A stretch of 64,000 nt of DNA. It comes from Cavenderia fasciculata (lineage: Eukaryota; Evosea; Eumycetozoa; Acytosteliales; Cavenderiaceae). The notes below the pieces were generated by a model. It saw only the letters and a list, made by a program, of their open reading frames with translations. It ran no database searches and was not told the DNA's origin. Both the position numbers and the translations under genes were made by a program. Location: positions 3,100,674 through 3,164,673 of the forward strand of contig NW_004457729.1 in assembly GCF_000203815.1 (NCBI RefSeq), written 5' to 3'. Positions 12,580 through 26,063 of this stretch are shown piece by piece; position 1 is the stretch's first letter, and every line of letters starts with the position of its first letter.

Positions 12580-15500
12580 TTAATTATTTTTTTTTGGTAG
12601 AGCGCAAGGATAGGTTCCAACAAGACTTCTAAATTCAACATAGTTTGGTGTTAATTTAACATTACCATTGTTACTGTCATTGACAATGTTGGTGTCTGTT
12701 GGCACTGGATATTTGCCACTAAACATTTGGACAGAGAATAATTGTCTATTGTTGACATCCAAAACATAATCTCTAAAGTATTTCTTGGCTTCTTCCAATG
12801 TAAGTTTTGATAGTTGTTCAACAATCTCATTATCTATAAATATAATAATTTGAAAAAGAGATTAGAATGAATGATGATGATGACTACATGTTAAAATATG
12901 GTTATAAATATGACATACCTAGATTATAATTTCCATTTTTGAATAAACTCCAATAGACATCTGTTTGTTGTTTCATATTGGTTCTCTTTTCAAGGATTGA
13001 GTTTTTAGCAGTTTGGATATAGTTTTGGAATAGGTCGTCAGACATTGGTTCGAGAACTTGTTTGTAGTACACTGGTAGATAGTTGACAATGGCATTGTGG
13101 AGATAGAGAGCATCCTTTTTATCAGACTGCACAACGCACTGGAGTCCCGATACATTAGTGTCACGACTAACTCTCATATAGACAATGTATCCCAGTTGCT
13201 GTGCGGTACGCAACTCACTAAACACCGATTGATGGAGAGATGGTGCCATAAACATCTCGATGGCGGTATTGAGCAATGTCACGGGTCCAACGGTAAAGCT
13301 GACCAATGCAACGCTGTTGGGTTGTTGAGGATCGACAAATGTGTTGCGACAGTGGTATTCAGAACCCTTGCCAAGATTGGCACGACGTGGATAAAAGATG
13401 TCTGATGCTGGAACTGGAGATCTCTTTATCTCTTTCTTGATTCTGTTTGGCAAGACAAGTGCCTCCTCTTTGGTGTAGTTTCCAACCATCAACACCTTGA
13501 AATGTGACTTGCAAAATACATTTCTAACAAATCTAACAAAATCATCCTTGGTGATTGTCTCTACCATTGCCAACTTGTTTTCAACGCTGTGTGAGATATT
13601 CAGAGTACATAAACTCAACTCTCTCTGTGCCACTTGGGTTGGTTGTTGTAATGGTTGGTTGCTATACTTGATAGCAACCAATTCTTGAATTCTTTCAAAC
13701 GATGCATCACTAATATCAAACTCTGACATTTTCTTTAAAATTTCAACTACTACTTTAATCAATGTATCACTAAATCCTGAAAATGAATGCTAAAAGAAGA
13801 GGAAGAAGAGAAATCATACAAAATCAAATTAGTAATCTTTTTCTTTTTCTTTTTTTTTTTATACATACACTAATTCCTTCAGTAGTAATTAAAAATTTTG
13901 AGGAAATACCAGCTAGTTGAGAATAGTATAGAATATCTTCATTTAAAACCTCTTTGAGTGATTTCTTTAGGAGATAATTCATTACGTTGAAATTACAAGT
14001 ACCTTCATATGGATTCTTGTAGCTGATTTTAATGAATGCCTTTGGTGAGTTGAATTGATGATCTGGAGCAAAGTGAAGTTCAATTCCTTCCTCGTTATGG
14101 ATAATCTCTGGGTCGGGAACTACCTGTGATTGTTCATTTCTAATGGCAAAATCAGTTGGAAGGAATGGATTTTCCTTTGGCATGTAGATATCCTTGTGTT
14201 TTGGAACTGATTTCCATCTTGCAACGTCATCCTCTGTAACTTTGGTCTTACTAAATTCAACTCCATAATATTTATCAATTAAAACTGTTTTACCTTGATA
14301 TGATTTTGATTCTGATAAAACTCTAAATAAATAGAAATATTAAATATAAATATAATAATCTAAAAAAAAAAAAAATAATACTAATTAACATACACCATAT
14401 TTTGATATGTAAACATTGATTTAAATTCTGAAATGGCAGCTGTATCCAAATGATCAGATAAATATGGATATTTCAATAAGTATTTTGGTTCAATTAATTT
14501 CTATAGAAATAAATAAATTAAAAATAATTAGAATATATTATTAGATATATATAAATGTATATATATATTTTGTACATACACATAAATTACTTGTAATATA
14601 TTTAGAATATTCCATTGGAGGTGCTTTATCAAGATTTTCCCAGAGGATGTTGGCATGAGTTTTAACTTCATTAAAGAGGTATTGTGGAATAGTGTCGATT
14701 TGAGCGATAGCTTGATAGAGATAGGCAATGATGGTGTCGATGTTTTTTAGACCCTTTTCAGTGAGATTCATCCATACGTAAAAGTACTCGACTGTTTCTT
14801 GGAGTGGAAGTGGTCCCGACACGAGAGAGTATGCGAGATCTTCAGCCTTGAGTACTGAAAAGAGTGATCCACGAGACTCGTGTCCGAGGAAATGAGAGAT
14901 CATGCCAATCATATCATTTTTGTAACGGTGTGAGTGAGTCATCTTGGGATTGGTCATTGGCCATGCAAAGGTGATTGAATCAGAGTTTGAAGCTGGAACC
15001 ATGTCGATACGAGTGCCACCCTGTGGAAGTGATAGGGCGGGGAACCGTGGGTATTCAATATTCTTGTTTTTGATTGATGCAAAGTATTTGACTGCCAATT
15101 GCTCCAACTCGTCAATTGACTCACGTCCAATGATACACAGACTCATTTGATTGGCACTATAGTATTTATCGTAGAATGCAATAACACTTTCACGCAGTTC
15201 TTTTGATGGTTTGAGTGTCTCGAGTGACCCCGTTGCAAATTGTGCGAGTGGATGGTCAAACTGCGAATTGATAATATGAATTCTTCTTCTCCAGTCATTC
15301 AATACATTGTTCTTGTGTTCACTGTCGACGGCATTCACTTCACGCAACGTTGCGCTCTCATTAAACAAAGGATTGACAAAAAATGATGAGAATCGGTCCA
15401 AAGCAGGTTCAAGAAATTGATAATTAATCTTGAAATGGTATGATGTTTCTGATACTAAAATATAAATAGAATTAATTAATAGTTTGTTTGTTTGTTATCT

Positions 15501-15829
15501 AGTTCAATATCATCCCCTTTTCCTTTTTCCAACTACATACAAGAAGTAGAACCATTATAAAGACCATTATTATTTTGAATAAATTCAATAAACTCCTTTT
15601 CATTTGGATACTTTTCAGTTCCAAGGAAGAGCATGTGTTCCAAGAAGTGAGCGAGACCGAGTGCATCGGGAGGGTTGCTCAACGATCCGACATTGACCGA
15701 TAATGCTGCACCCGACTTGTCAGTCTGTGGATCAGATACCAAAACAACTTTGATCATATTGTCAAGAGTTAGATACTTGTACTCTCTGTCATCATTTGGT
15801 GACTTTTCAATAATAACTTGTTCAGTCAT
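12580..15829 (-). CDS. ide: Insulin-degrading enzyme, M16 metallopeptidase
   Basis: Zinc peptidase that degrades short amyloidogenic peptides inside a closed two-part chamber. Six exons on the minus strand, 15829-15541, 15454-14580, 14500-14394, 14322-13869, 13789-12919 and 12833-12580, sum to 949 aa. The inverted zinc motif HFLEH lies at residues 61-65 followed by [15 protein letters not shown], and the distal glutamate lies in [14 protein letters not shown]. The C-terminal half has the inactive M16 repeat, including [16 protein letters not shown]. Length and order match the roughly 1000-residue insulysin family. There is no signal peptide, so it is cytosolic or peroxisomal. Several donors have the GTGTATGT form, where the downstream GT was chosen by frame. 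Confident. Confidence 0.95.
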
Positions 15830-16104
15830 CTAGTCTCTATATATATAAATGTATTATTTATTAACAAACAAACAAACAAACTATTTCTCACTACTTGCAG
15901 AATAAATAAATAAATTAAAAAGGTTGGTGGGTTTGGAGTGAGGTGATGATCAAAAAAAGTAATAAATAACCATAAAATTAATTTAATTTAAAACTTTCGA
16001 CTGACACACAGACACCCAATAGGTTATAACCCTACCCCTCAACCATCTCCATAAAAGTACATTATAATATATTTATTTATTATTACTATTACTTATTATT
16101 ATTA

Positions 16105-17655
16105 TTATTCAATTTGATCAATTTTAGATTTGTTCTTATTACCAAACTTGTATTCGACGATGATGAAAAGAATACAGGATGGAATGACGAGTGAATTGAT
16201 GATAAGGGTGTGTTCGTAGAGGACGGCATACTTGCCATAGAAAAAGGCAACTGCCGACGCGATAGATTGGACAAACTTGAAGGCGGCAGCTGCAGCGGTG
16301 GTCTTGCTACCTGAAGGATAGATCTCACCGAGAAGAGCGTAGAGTTGGGTGTTGTAACCTGCATCGGACAGGCCGAGTAAACCAGCACAGATAAAATAGT
16401 ATGGTACCTTGTTACCACTGATATTATGTTCGATTAAATAGGCAAAGATGGAGCCACCAATAGTACAAATACTAGCAAATATAATGATTGGCTTTCTACC
16501 GACCTTGTCAGACAAACGACCGAAAACGACCGAACCTCCAGCATCAAACACTCCAAACACTGCCATAATGTAACCTAACCATTCTTTGCCCAACAGTTGT
16601 GGGAAGACACCAAAGAAATAGGATTGACTGATACCACTGTACAACAAGGCAATAATCAACAATTGAATAGGCAACTCTTTCAAGATTGAAACTGTTGCCA
16701 ATAGATTTTGCATAAATGGTACTGGTTCCTTCTTTTCTTCTTTTTCTTTTTCACTTTCATTTGATGGGTTTCTAGATAGAAACAAATAGAATATTAAATT
16801 TAAATTAATTCGGCTCCATCATATAAATTGAATATTGATTGAATACATACCCAATAGCAAGGAAAAATAATATAGATGAACCACAAACAATTGTGAGAAT
16901 AATAAATAAGGTTCTATCGGATGCACCAGAATTTAAAAGTCCACTCATACCCAAGTTACCAATAATTTGATTAGATTGGAATAATGCAAAGAACTAAAAA
17001 AAGTAGAAGAGTTAAAATATTAATATTAATATTAATATTAAATGTAAGATGTGAATGGATATTATATTATATACATACAAGACCAGTATGTAAACCAAAA
17101 GTAGCTTCAGTTGAACATCTAATGACGAATGCACTTTCAGCAGTCCAAAGAATAGCACCACCAAACCCAAGGAATGCCGAAGCAAGATAGAGTGTTAATG
17201 GAGTGACAGCAATATTGGCAGCGATATAAGTGGCATAGGTGAGCATGCCAGCAATCAATGCCCATTTCTCACCTAGTTTGGTTACAATGATTGGTGATAC
17301 AAAGTTGGATAACGAAAGACTAGCATAAAGTAATGCCAAGGAAATAAAACCAACATCTGCGTTTAATGTGGTTTCCAAGTTCTAAAGAGAGAGAAAAATT
17401 ACACAAATTTTAGTGTTGGTGTCATATGATTTGGATAGTAGTAGTAGTAGGATTATAGAGACATACTTGTGTCGGTGAAAAGGCTGTGAATACTACACAA
17501 AAAGATAAGCCGAGTATAATGATATTGTATAAATTTCTATCTCTAAATGGTTTGTTCTTCTCTGGGTCGACACCACCATTGATCAGAGATGTTCTTTCTT
17601 CATCGTGGTGTGATCTATTTATACTTTTATTTGATTCTGTATCATATGAATCCAT
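16105..17655 (-). CDS. UNC-93-like major facilitator membrane protein
   Basis: Four exons, 17655-17467, 17381-17079, 16993-16851 and 16771-16105, give 433 aa. A hydrophilic Ser/Glu start of about 40 residues is followed by 11-12 hydrophobic helices. The UNC-93 pattern is visible in FTAFSPTQNLETTLNADVGF, ALLYASLSLSNFVSPIIVTKLGEKW and TAESAFVIRCSTEATFG. The central loop is Lys/Glu-rich, and the second half has GRLSDKVGRKP, the MFS loop motif. Family members regulate potassium channels or traffic of endosomal receptors; transport itself is unproven. Its promoter is in the same long intergenic region that precedes SepA. Confidence 0.88.
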
Positions 17656-18995
17656 TCTTTCTCTCTCTCTCTTTACTCTCTATCTTGTTTCTTGATCAAG
17701 TATAGTTATAGTAGTTGTAATTGTAATTATATATAAATAAATAAATAAATAAAAGGAAGGATGATGATGATGATGATGATGATGAGGTAGGAGGTTCAGT
17801 TCAAATTGAAATATTTGATTGTTGATGATGATGATGATGAGTTGTTGCTAAGAAGCTAAACCGTTTGTGTTGTGTGTATGTGTTTGTTTGGGGAGGGGGG
17901 GACACACAAAAACTGATTGATTTGTGGATGTGGTGGTTTGGATGGTAAAGTGTGGGAAATAACTTCAACGGAATTATAACTGGTCGATGATTGATTCCTT
18001 TCTTTTTGTTGGTTTGGTAGTGAGTGGGGTCGAGGTGAGATAGATATAGATATTTGAATAAAAGATATGAGTTTTAAAGATGAATAATCACCATGAGAAC
18101 CCCGAGTGAATACCGATTTTTTTTTTTGATGCTTGAAACGATACTTTAAAAAATTAATTAATGTGCCATCCCCGACGATGACCAGCTGTCTGTCTGTGCA
18201 TGTCCCGTTCCCATACCTGGGGAAAATGAAATGTTATATATAAATGATAGATTTTTATCCAAAGATGGAAAGAGGTATTTAGAATTGGTCATCTCAATTC
18301 AATATGTCTTTCCAATCAAATCAATGTGAATAGCCAGCTAGCTAGCTAGCTATCGAGTTGGAACATGGGATGAATTGAATTGATTGATCCTTTGTTTTTG
18401 TGATTCAATTGTATTGTACTAACCAACAACAACAACAAAGAAGGTAATATCTGATCTATCTATCTATCTATCAATCAGCAGCTGATTGGGTGGATGGTAG
18501 TTTGATTATTAAATATTAAGGTGGTGGAAGGAAGTCTTTAAAATATTAATAATATTATGTTTAGAATTTACTATCAAGGTCAATCTTCTTCTTATTGTTC
18601 TCTTCTTCTTAAAAATAATTCAATGAATGATACTGAAATACATCAAGGTATTTTCATGTACCTCAATCGAGGATTTGCAACCGTTGAAAAGGTTCATAAA
18701 AATTTTTAAAAATTGAGGGGTTTGTGCCTCAAAACTATGATAGTTTATTTCAAACAGGAGAGATTGTTATAGTTAGTTTAGTTTATTTATATAACACATT
18801 GACTACTCATCTTTGAGTGTGTCAAATTCAAGATATAAAAGAGAGAGAGAGAAGAGTGTTTATTGTATCATCAGTTTGTAATATATATATATAGAGATAG
18901 ATAGATAGAGAAGAGAGTATAAGTATAGAGATTGATAACTAGGTTGATATCTCATCTGCTGTTGCTACTACTACTATCGTATCAATCAGTCAATC
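17656..18995. other. Divergent promoter region between UNC-93-like and SepA genes
   Basis: About 1.3 kb. Contains (GAT)n near 17760-17850, GT-rich DNA and a G-run near 17870-17910, a less AT-rich stretch near 18165-18225, an (AGCT)n run near 18336-18352 and TATA-like strings near 18880. A 51-codon open frame (18557-18712) is listed separately. No RNA gene recognised. Confidence 0.5.
18557..18712 (+). CDS. Possible short ORF of 51 codons
   Basis: An ATG-initiated frame begins MFRIYYQGQSSSYCSLLLKN and ends KVHKNF. It has balanced composition and lies about 280 bp before SepA. There is no known family, and an internal GTATTT could be a donor. It may be a small peptide gene or chance. Confidence 0.2.
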
Positions 18996-21900
18996 ATGGC
19001 TTCAAAAGAAAAGAGAGATAGAGATGAACCACCAATGGAGAGAAAGACTGTTGGAGGTTATGTATGTATTAGAATGTCAAGGAGAGAAAACGCTTTTGGT
19101 CGCCAATTAATATTGTTTATGAATTTCTAGAACTTGGGTGCAGTTATTGGGAAAGGTGGATTTGGTACAGTATTTCAAGGATTAGATGTAGAGAATGGTG
19201 ATTTCGTTGCCGTTAAACAAATCAATTTGACAAAGATTCCAAAGGATCAGTTGCAAGGTATCATGAATGAAATCGATTTGTTAAAGAATTTGAATCACGC
19301 AAACATTGTAAAATACATTCGATACGTAAAGACAAAGGAGTGTTTGTACATTGTACTAGAGTATGTCGAAAATGGTTCATTGTCATCGATCATTAAAAAG
19401 TTTGGAAAGTTCCCAGAGACTTTGGTATCAGTCTACATTCGTCAAGTACTCGAAGGTTTGGTATATCTTCACGAACAGGGTGTCGTTCATCGTGATATTA
19501 AAGGTGCAAATATTCTAACAACAAAAGAAGGAAAGATTAAATTAGCTGGTATGTTTGAGCACAAAAGAAATGAAAATGAGAAGATCAAATCTAACAACAA
19601 CCATTTTGATTGATATACTTTATAGATTTTGGTGTTGCAACTAAATTTGATGATTTACAAGCTGCAAGTGTAGTTGGTACACCATATTGGATGGCACCTG
19701 AAATCATTGAACTCAATGGATGTACAACAAAGAGTGATATTTGGAGTGTTGGTTGTACAGTCATTGAATTGTTGACAGGTCAACCACCCTATTACGATCT
19801 AGGTCCAATGCCTGCACTTTTTAGAATCGTTCAAGATGATTGCCCAACTTTACCAGAGGGTATTTCACCTGTTTGTAATCACAATTTAATACTCCATTTG
19901 ATTAATTGCTAATCTTTTTATTATTTCTATTACTTCTATTGATTTTGTTTTTTAGGCATTAAAAGATTGGTTAATGCAATGTTTCCAAAAGGATCCAAAT
20001 TTACGTATTTCAGCACAAAAGTTACTTAAACATAAATGGATTGCATTGGCACAAAAGAAACAAGCCATTGTAGAGGAACCATCCAATATAGAGGATCTTG
20101 CAAAGAATATCCAAGATTACAATGAAAGAATCAATAAGAAAAAGATTGGAGGTCATCAAAGAAAGCCTTCACTTCATCCAAAGTCACCCAAACAAAAATT
20201 AAATCTACCTCCACCAGAGGAAGAGGATGATGAATGGGGAGATGATTTCAGTTCAACACCAAAGTCTATAAAGTTACCAGACCAAAAGAAATCTCCACAA
20301 GCATCACACAAGAATCCAGCAGCCAAAAAGGCACCCATTTCACCACCACCACAATTACAACTTAAAAAGAGAGCTGCTTCACCACCACCTCTCAAACTTG
20401 CCGCTCGTCCAGACAATGACGAGGTTGATTGGGATGATTTTGATGTTGGTTCAATCAAGACACAAGATCTAAGTAAAGCATTGGGTAAATTCAATGAAGA
20501 CGCAGAAGATGATGATGGTTTTGGTGATGTTGAATTCCCAACTGCAATCAAAGTAAGATAATAATTAATTGTATTTTAAATTTGTAATAATACTAACCAA
20601 CCTTATTTTTATTTATTTTTAGTTCCCATCAAAACAATTACCAACTTCACCAGCATCAAAATCACAAAATAACAATAATAATAATTTACAAATTCCACAA
20701 ACCCAACAACCAAAGAATAATAATAATAATCAATCTGGAGGAGAAGTTGGAGGAAAGAAAAGTATTGATCAATGGGGAGAAAATGATGAAGATTGGGGTG
20801 ATGTTGCAACCGTCAATTTTACAAGTGTAATGAGAAAAGGTACAGTTCATAAACCAGATTTAGGTGCCAAGTTAAAGAGTAAATTAAATTTATTATCAGT
20901 ATGTACAATTATTATTATAATCATTTAAATCATCAACTCTACAGTAACATTAATTAATATTTCTATATTTTCTATAGGATACAGGAGGTGATGATGAAGA
21001 TGACGATCCATTCAATGAAGCATTTGATGATTTTGATGAAGATTTTGATTTAGACAAGAATTTAATGAAAGATAATTATGCTAGAATGTCTGAAGAGATT
21101 CTTAAACTTATGAGTCAATTACAAATAGATCAATCAGAACAAGTTATTTCAAGTGCTTGTGATCAATTGGTATGTGAAATATTCAAACAAACTAGCATAT
21201 ATTATAATTTCAATTAATTTTCTTTTATTTATTTTTTAATTTCTTTTTTAGATTACCATTTTTAAAGAGAATCCAGATCAAAAGAGTCATTTAATTAGAA
21301 GACATGGTGTCATTCCAATTATGGAAATGTTGGAAGTTTCAAATTCACATGTATTGTGTTCGATTTTAAAGGTGGTCAATCAAATTATCGATAATAATAT
21401 GGAGATTCAAGAAAACTTGTGTCTTGTCGGTGGCATTCCATCGATTATGAAGTTTGCAGGCCGTGAATACGATGCCAACATTCGTCTAGAGACAGCCAGC
21501 TTTGTCAGCAAGATGTGTAGTACATCTACGTTGACGTTGCAGATGTTTATTGCTTGCAAGGGTTTGCCCATCCTCGTCGATTTCCTTGCCACACCATACC
21601 AACAGAGCAAGCGTTTGGTGTGTCTTGCACTCGACGCCATTGTAAATGTATTTGAGTTGCAGTCGCCAACACCCAAAAACGATTTTTGCAGACTGTTCTC
21701 CAAGGTGGGACTTATGCGTCAGCTGCCAGTCGTCCTCGGTGAGGTGTTGATCAACCCACCTTCGGGCAGCGACAGTATCAACCAAAACAGCGGTAGTCAA
21801 CACAACAGCCAACACAACAGCATCAACAGCACCAACAACTACCCCGACAAGATCATCAACCTTTTGATATTGTTCTCTTCGGCCGACAGCGTGGTGCGTC

Positions 21901-22772
21901 GTGCCATGTCGTGCGTAGAGGTGATCGAGGGATTACTTGCCACACTCGACAAGTTGTTACCTGACCAGCTGGTCAAGGTGCTCAAGAGCATCAAGCAGCT
22001 TTCGATGGACCACAACACGCTTGCGAGTTTGCAAGCTGCCGGCACAATCGGCGCACTCATCCCATATTTGGCACGCCATCATTCGGCCGAGACACAGAAC
22101 CAGGTCATCAACACCATGTTCCATTTGTGTCGTATCGATGCCGAGCGTCAGTACCTCGCTGCTGCCGCTGGTATTATTCCTCACCTTTTGTTCTTTATCA
22201 CTACGCACTCACCACTCAACCAATTTGCATTGCCCATTATCTGCGATCTTGCACATTCGAAAAAGGCACGTGCCGAGTTGTGGAACCACAATGGTGTCGA
22301 GTTTTACATTAACCTGTTGCAGGAGCGTTACTGGCAAGTCAACGCACTCGATTCATTGGCTGTGTGGATGGCCGACGAGACGAGCCGTGTCGAGGCTATC
22401 ATGTCGACCAAGGACAACATCAGCAAGCTTACTGCCGCCTTTGCAAGCGCCGAGTCGCAGTCGTTTGTCGGAGTACTCGACCCCATCCTCAAAATTGTGT
22501 CCATCTCCAAGTCGGTCAATGTTGCCCTGGGAACTGGCGGGTTTGTCCAAAAGTTGCTTGACCGTCTCTCGCACACTAATCCACTCGTCCGTCTCAATCT
22601 GCTCAAGATACTCAGTTCACTCTATGAACATCATCCAAACACCAAGATGATGATCCAAGAATACAAATTATACCCCATCATTCAACGTATCACTACCTCT
22701 GATAAATCCGTCCTCAACCAAAAGATTGCCAGCAAATTGTACGAAGCTTTTAATACAAACTCTGTTATATAA
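18996..22772 (+). CDS. sepA: SepA-like protein kinase (Cdc7/MAP3K-epsilon type) with armadillo-like repeats
   Basis: Septation-initiation-type kinase; in Dictyostelium SepA is needed for cytokinesis. Seven exons, 18996-19061, 19131-19548, 19626-19870, 19956-20552, 20623-20898, 20978-21169 and 21252-22772, give 1104 aa with every junction in frame. The kinase domain begins near residue 23: GKGGFGTV at 29-36, catalytic Lys51, [11 protein letters not shown] formed across intron 2, and [10 protein letters not shown] Pro/Lys/Asp-rich linker with repeated Trp-Gly-Asp acidic patches ([19 protein letters not shown]) follows. The last 507 residues are helical, armadillo-like, as in plant MAP3K-epsilon and fission yeast Cdc7 kin. 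The 3' exon is much richer in G/C-ending codons than the upstream exons. Confidence 0.93.
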
Positions 22773-23067
22773 AATAAGAAGAAGAAGAAGAATCTAAACA
22801 TAACAAACAACAACATATCATCACTACTCATGTACACCACCACCACTACTACCAACCAAATATTAAAATAAAGTATTTAATCAAAAAAACATATACAAAA
22901 AAGACAAGTCATTTCCATTTGGTCTGGAAAATATTAATTATTTAATTTGGAAAAAGATAATTTTAAAATTATCTATTAGGAATTTATTTGTGAATGAATG
23001 AATGATGCGGTTGTGAGTGCGAGATGAAGATGAGAGGGGTATAATAATGATACTATTATAATTCTAT

Positions 23068-26063
23068 TTAATTAAGGATTACAGCAACCAATAAAACCAT
23101 AAAGGTTCCAAAGGTAATTGATTTCAAAGTGGCGGCATCACTGCTATTATTGTTGCTGTTATCTGCAGATTCAAGTGGAGTTTCGGATGAAGCGAGATCT
23201 GGAGATGTGGTGGCAGCACTGGTTGGACGGCCGGTGGTGGATGGACGGGTAGTAGCACCGGCGGTGGTGGTGGCGGCAGCAGTGGTTGATGGACGGGTAG
23301 TAGCACCGGCAGTGGTGGTGGCACCAGCAGTGGTAGCAGTGGTCGAGGCAGTAGTAGTGGCAGTGGTGCTTGCAGTTGTGGATGCAGTGGTAGAGGCAGT
23401 AGTAGAGGCGGTACCAGTAGCAGTAGTTGAGGCAGTAGTAGTGGCAGTTGTGCTTGCAGTTGTGCTAGCAGAGGTAGAGGCGGTGGTCGAAGCTCCAGAT
23501 GAAGCTGTTCCAGAGGCAGTACCAGTTGATGAGGCAGTTCCAGTAGCAGTTCCGGTGGCAGTGCCAGTTGATGAGGCAGTTCCAGTAGCAGTTCCGGTGG
23601 CAGTTCCGGTGGCGGTTCCAGTAGCAGTTCCGGTGGCAGTTCCAGTTGATGAGGCAGTTCCGGTGGCGGTTCCAGTAGCAGTTCCGGTGGCAGTTCCGGT
23701 GGACGAAGCAGTGCCAGTGGCAGTACCAGTTGATGAGGCAGTTCCGGTGGCAGTGCCAGTGGCGGTACCAGTAGCACTTCCAGATGATGAGGAGGCTGTT
23801 CCGGTGGATGAGGCAGTTCCAGTGGCGGTTCCAGTAGCAGTTCCGGTGGATGAAGCAGTTCCGGTGGCAGTGCCAGTTGATGAGGCAGTTCCGGTGGCAG
23901 TTCCGGTGGCAGTTCCGGTGGATGAGGCAGTACCAGAGGCAGTACCAGTGGATGAAGCAGTGCCAGAGGCAGTGCCGGTTGAGGAGGCAGTGCCAGAGGC
24001 AGTACCAGTACCAGTGGATGAGGCAGTGCCGGAGGCGGTACCAGTTGATGAAGCAGTTCCAGAGGCAGAACCAGATGAACCGGTTCCTGAGGCAGTAGAT
24101 GAGCCAGTTCCTGAAGAACCAGATGCAGATGATGAACCTGAACCTGATGAGCCAGTTCCTGATGAACCAGATGCAGATGATGAACCAGAACCAGATGAGC
24201 CAGTTCCGGATGAACCAGAGGCAGATGATGAACCTGAACCTGATGAGCCAGTTCCTGAAGAACCAGAAGATGATGAACCTGAACCTGATGAGCCAGTTCC
24301 TGATGAACCAGAGGCAGATGATGAACCTGAACCTGATGAGCCAGTTCCTGATGAACCAGAGGCAGATGATGAACCAGAACCAGATGAGCCAGTTCCTGAA
24401 GAACCAGAGGCAGATGATGAACCTGAACCTGATGAGCCAGTTCCGGATGAACCAGAGGCAGATGATGAACCTGAACCTGATGAGCCAGTTCCTGAAGAAC
24501 CAGAGGCAGATGATGAACCTGATCCTGATGAACCAGTTCCGGATGAACCAGAACCAGATGAACCGGTTCCTGAGGCAGTAGATGAGCCAGTTCCTGAAGA
24601 ACCAGAGGCAGATGATGAACCTGAACCTGATGAGCCAGTTCCTGATGAACCAGAGGCAGATGATGAACCAGAACCTGATGAGCCAGTTCCAGATGAACCA
24701 GAGGCAGATGATGAACCAGAACCTGATGAGCCAGTTCCTGATGAACCAGAGGCAGATGATGAACCTGATCCTGATGAACCAGTTCCAGATGAGCCAGAAG
24801 CAGATGATGAGCCCGATCCAGAGGAGCCTGATCCAGAAGAGCCTGATCCAGAGGAGCCTGATCCGGATGAACCTGAACCGGATGATCCAGAGGAGCCTGA
24901 TCCTGAAGAACCAGTTCCGGATGAACCAGAAGCAGATGATGAGCCTGATCCAGAGGAGCCTGAGCCGGATGAACCTGAACCGGATGAACCTGAGCCGGAT
25001 CCAGATGAACCTGAACCGGAACCTGATGAACCTGAACCTGATGAGCCAGTTCCGGATGATCCAGAGCCAGATCCAGATGAACCTGAACCTGAACCTGATG
25101 AACCTGAGCCAGAGCCAGATGATCCACTACCGGATCCGGATGAACCAGAGCCAGATGATCCACTGCCTGATCCTGAAGAACCAGAAGCAGATGAACCAGA
25201 TGATTGTCCAGTAGAGAGGTGACCGTGTGGAATAAAGGTATAATCAGCACAGTTCAAGAGAGAATCACCACTAACAGTGTCGACCAAGCTAACTACAAGA
25301 GTACCGTTTGTATCGAAACGGGCTGGGATATTAACGTCAATAGTGTAGGCATAACCCTTTGGACACCAGTCAACAGACTTGACTTGACATCTGGTCAATG
25401 GAACGGTTTGGAGGTAGACAGTGTCTTCCCATCCAATCTTTTGAGAGACAAGATTGTGGTTTTGCTTTGTGGCATAGAAACTGAATTCTCTGTTTTGTGG
25501 ATTGGCTTCTGGAGATGAAGTCACTATAGGAAAAAAGAAAAGAAAGGAAAATATTAGAACAAATGTTGGTTGTGCAATTAAAATATTATTATTTTATACA
25601 TACAACAAAAGCTGAATGGAACACTGTGAGATTGACATCCAGATGGAGCCTTGATTTCATTGAGAGTCCAGTAACCTGGGAGGGTCATACCAGTGTAGTC
25701 ACCACCATTGTAGGCATTGGCGTGTCCAGCAGCGCAGAGATTGGTTGGAACAGTTTGGTAGATGTTCAAACCATGGGGAATTGTGAAGTCATATTCGTCA
25801 AAGTGGGTGAATTGGGCCATGGCGTAGGTATGAGCTTGTGGCGTGGCTCCGTATTTGTGGTAGACATAGTTGTAGGCATTGTAACACATTGGATCACTGA
25901 TTCCAGCACCGCCTGGAATGTCAAAACGATTGTAGTGACTAAGACGACAACGAGCTTGACGAGCCATTGGAGAAAAGGCATACCCCTTCATTTGAGCCGA
26001 TGCATTGGCAAGTGTGCCAATCATTACAGCCATACAAAATATGACTAAATAATAGAATCTCAT
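23068..26063 (-). CDS. Secreted fusolin/LPMO-like protein with Ser-Gly-Thr stalk and GPI-type tail
   Basis: Two exons, 26063-25604 and 25523-23068, give 971 aa. Residues 1-23 are a signal peptide. Residues about 26-255 align by eye with viral fusolin/spindlin and AA10 chitin-active monooxygenases: GYAFSPMARQARC, ISDPMCYNAYNYVYHKYG, TVPTNLCAAG, GDYTGM, SFYATK and a closing NCADYTF. Cysteines at 39, 60, 110, 143 and 153 fit disulphides. The copper-binding N-terminal His is not there (the mature start would be near QMKGYAF) and the second His region also lacks a His, so it is probably non-catalytic. Residues about 260-905 are tandem GSSSASGSSGTG and then TGTASSTGTA blocks, a likely glycosylated stalk. 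The hydrophobic end LKSITFGTFMVLLVAVILN suggests GPI anchoring. Role inferred: a cell-surface or extracellular-matrix protein. Confidence 0.88.
23217..25200 (-). repeat. Coding tandem repeats of the Ser/Gly/Thr stalk
   Basis: About 2 kb of imperfect tandem repeats inside the fusolin-like gene. The right part (about 24080-25200) repeats a unit encoding GSSSASGSSGTGSS; the left part (about 23217-24080) repeats ATGTASSTGT-type units. The repeat keeps other frames on both strands open, so long shadow frames here are not genes. Confidence 0.9.

Noticed and set aside
18165-18225. Less AT-rich patch upstream of SepA considered as a tRNA or small RNA
   Set aside because: No cloverleaf, no A/B box and no matching stem could be traced by eye.
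21407-22650. Several 60-237-codon frames overlapping the 3' exon of SepA
   Set aside because: Shadows of the codon-biased armadillo-like region; they contain no known domain.
23129-25222. Long open frames on the plus strand and other minus frames across the repeat (acidic Asp-Glu-Pro and Val-Ala-Pro proteins)
   Set aside because: They are by-products of the codon-periodic Ser/Gly/Thr repeat of the fusolin-like gene. The minus-strand frame has a signal peptide, a conserved domain and splice sites; the others have none.
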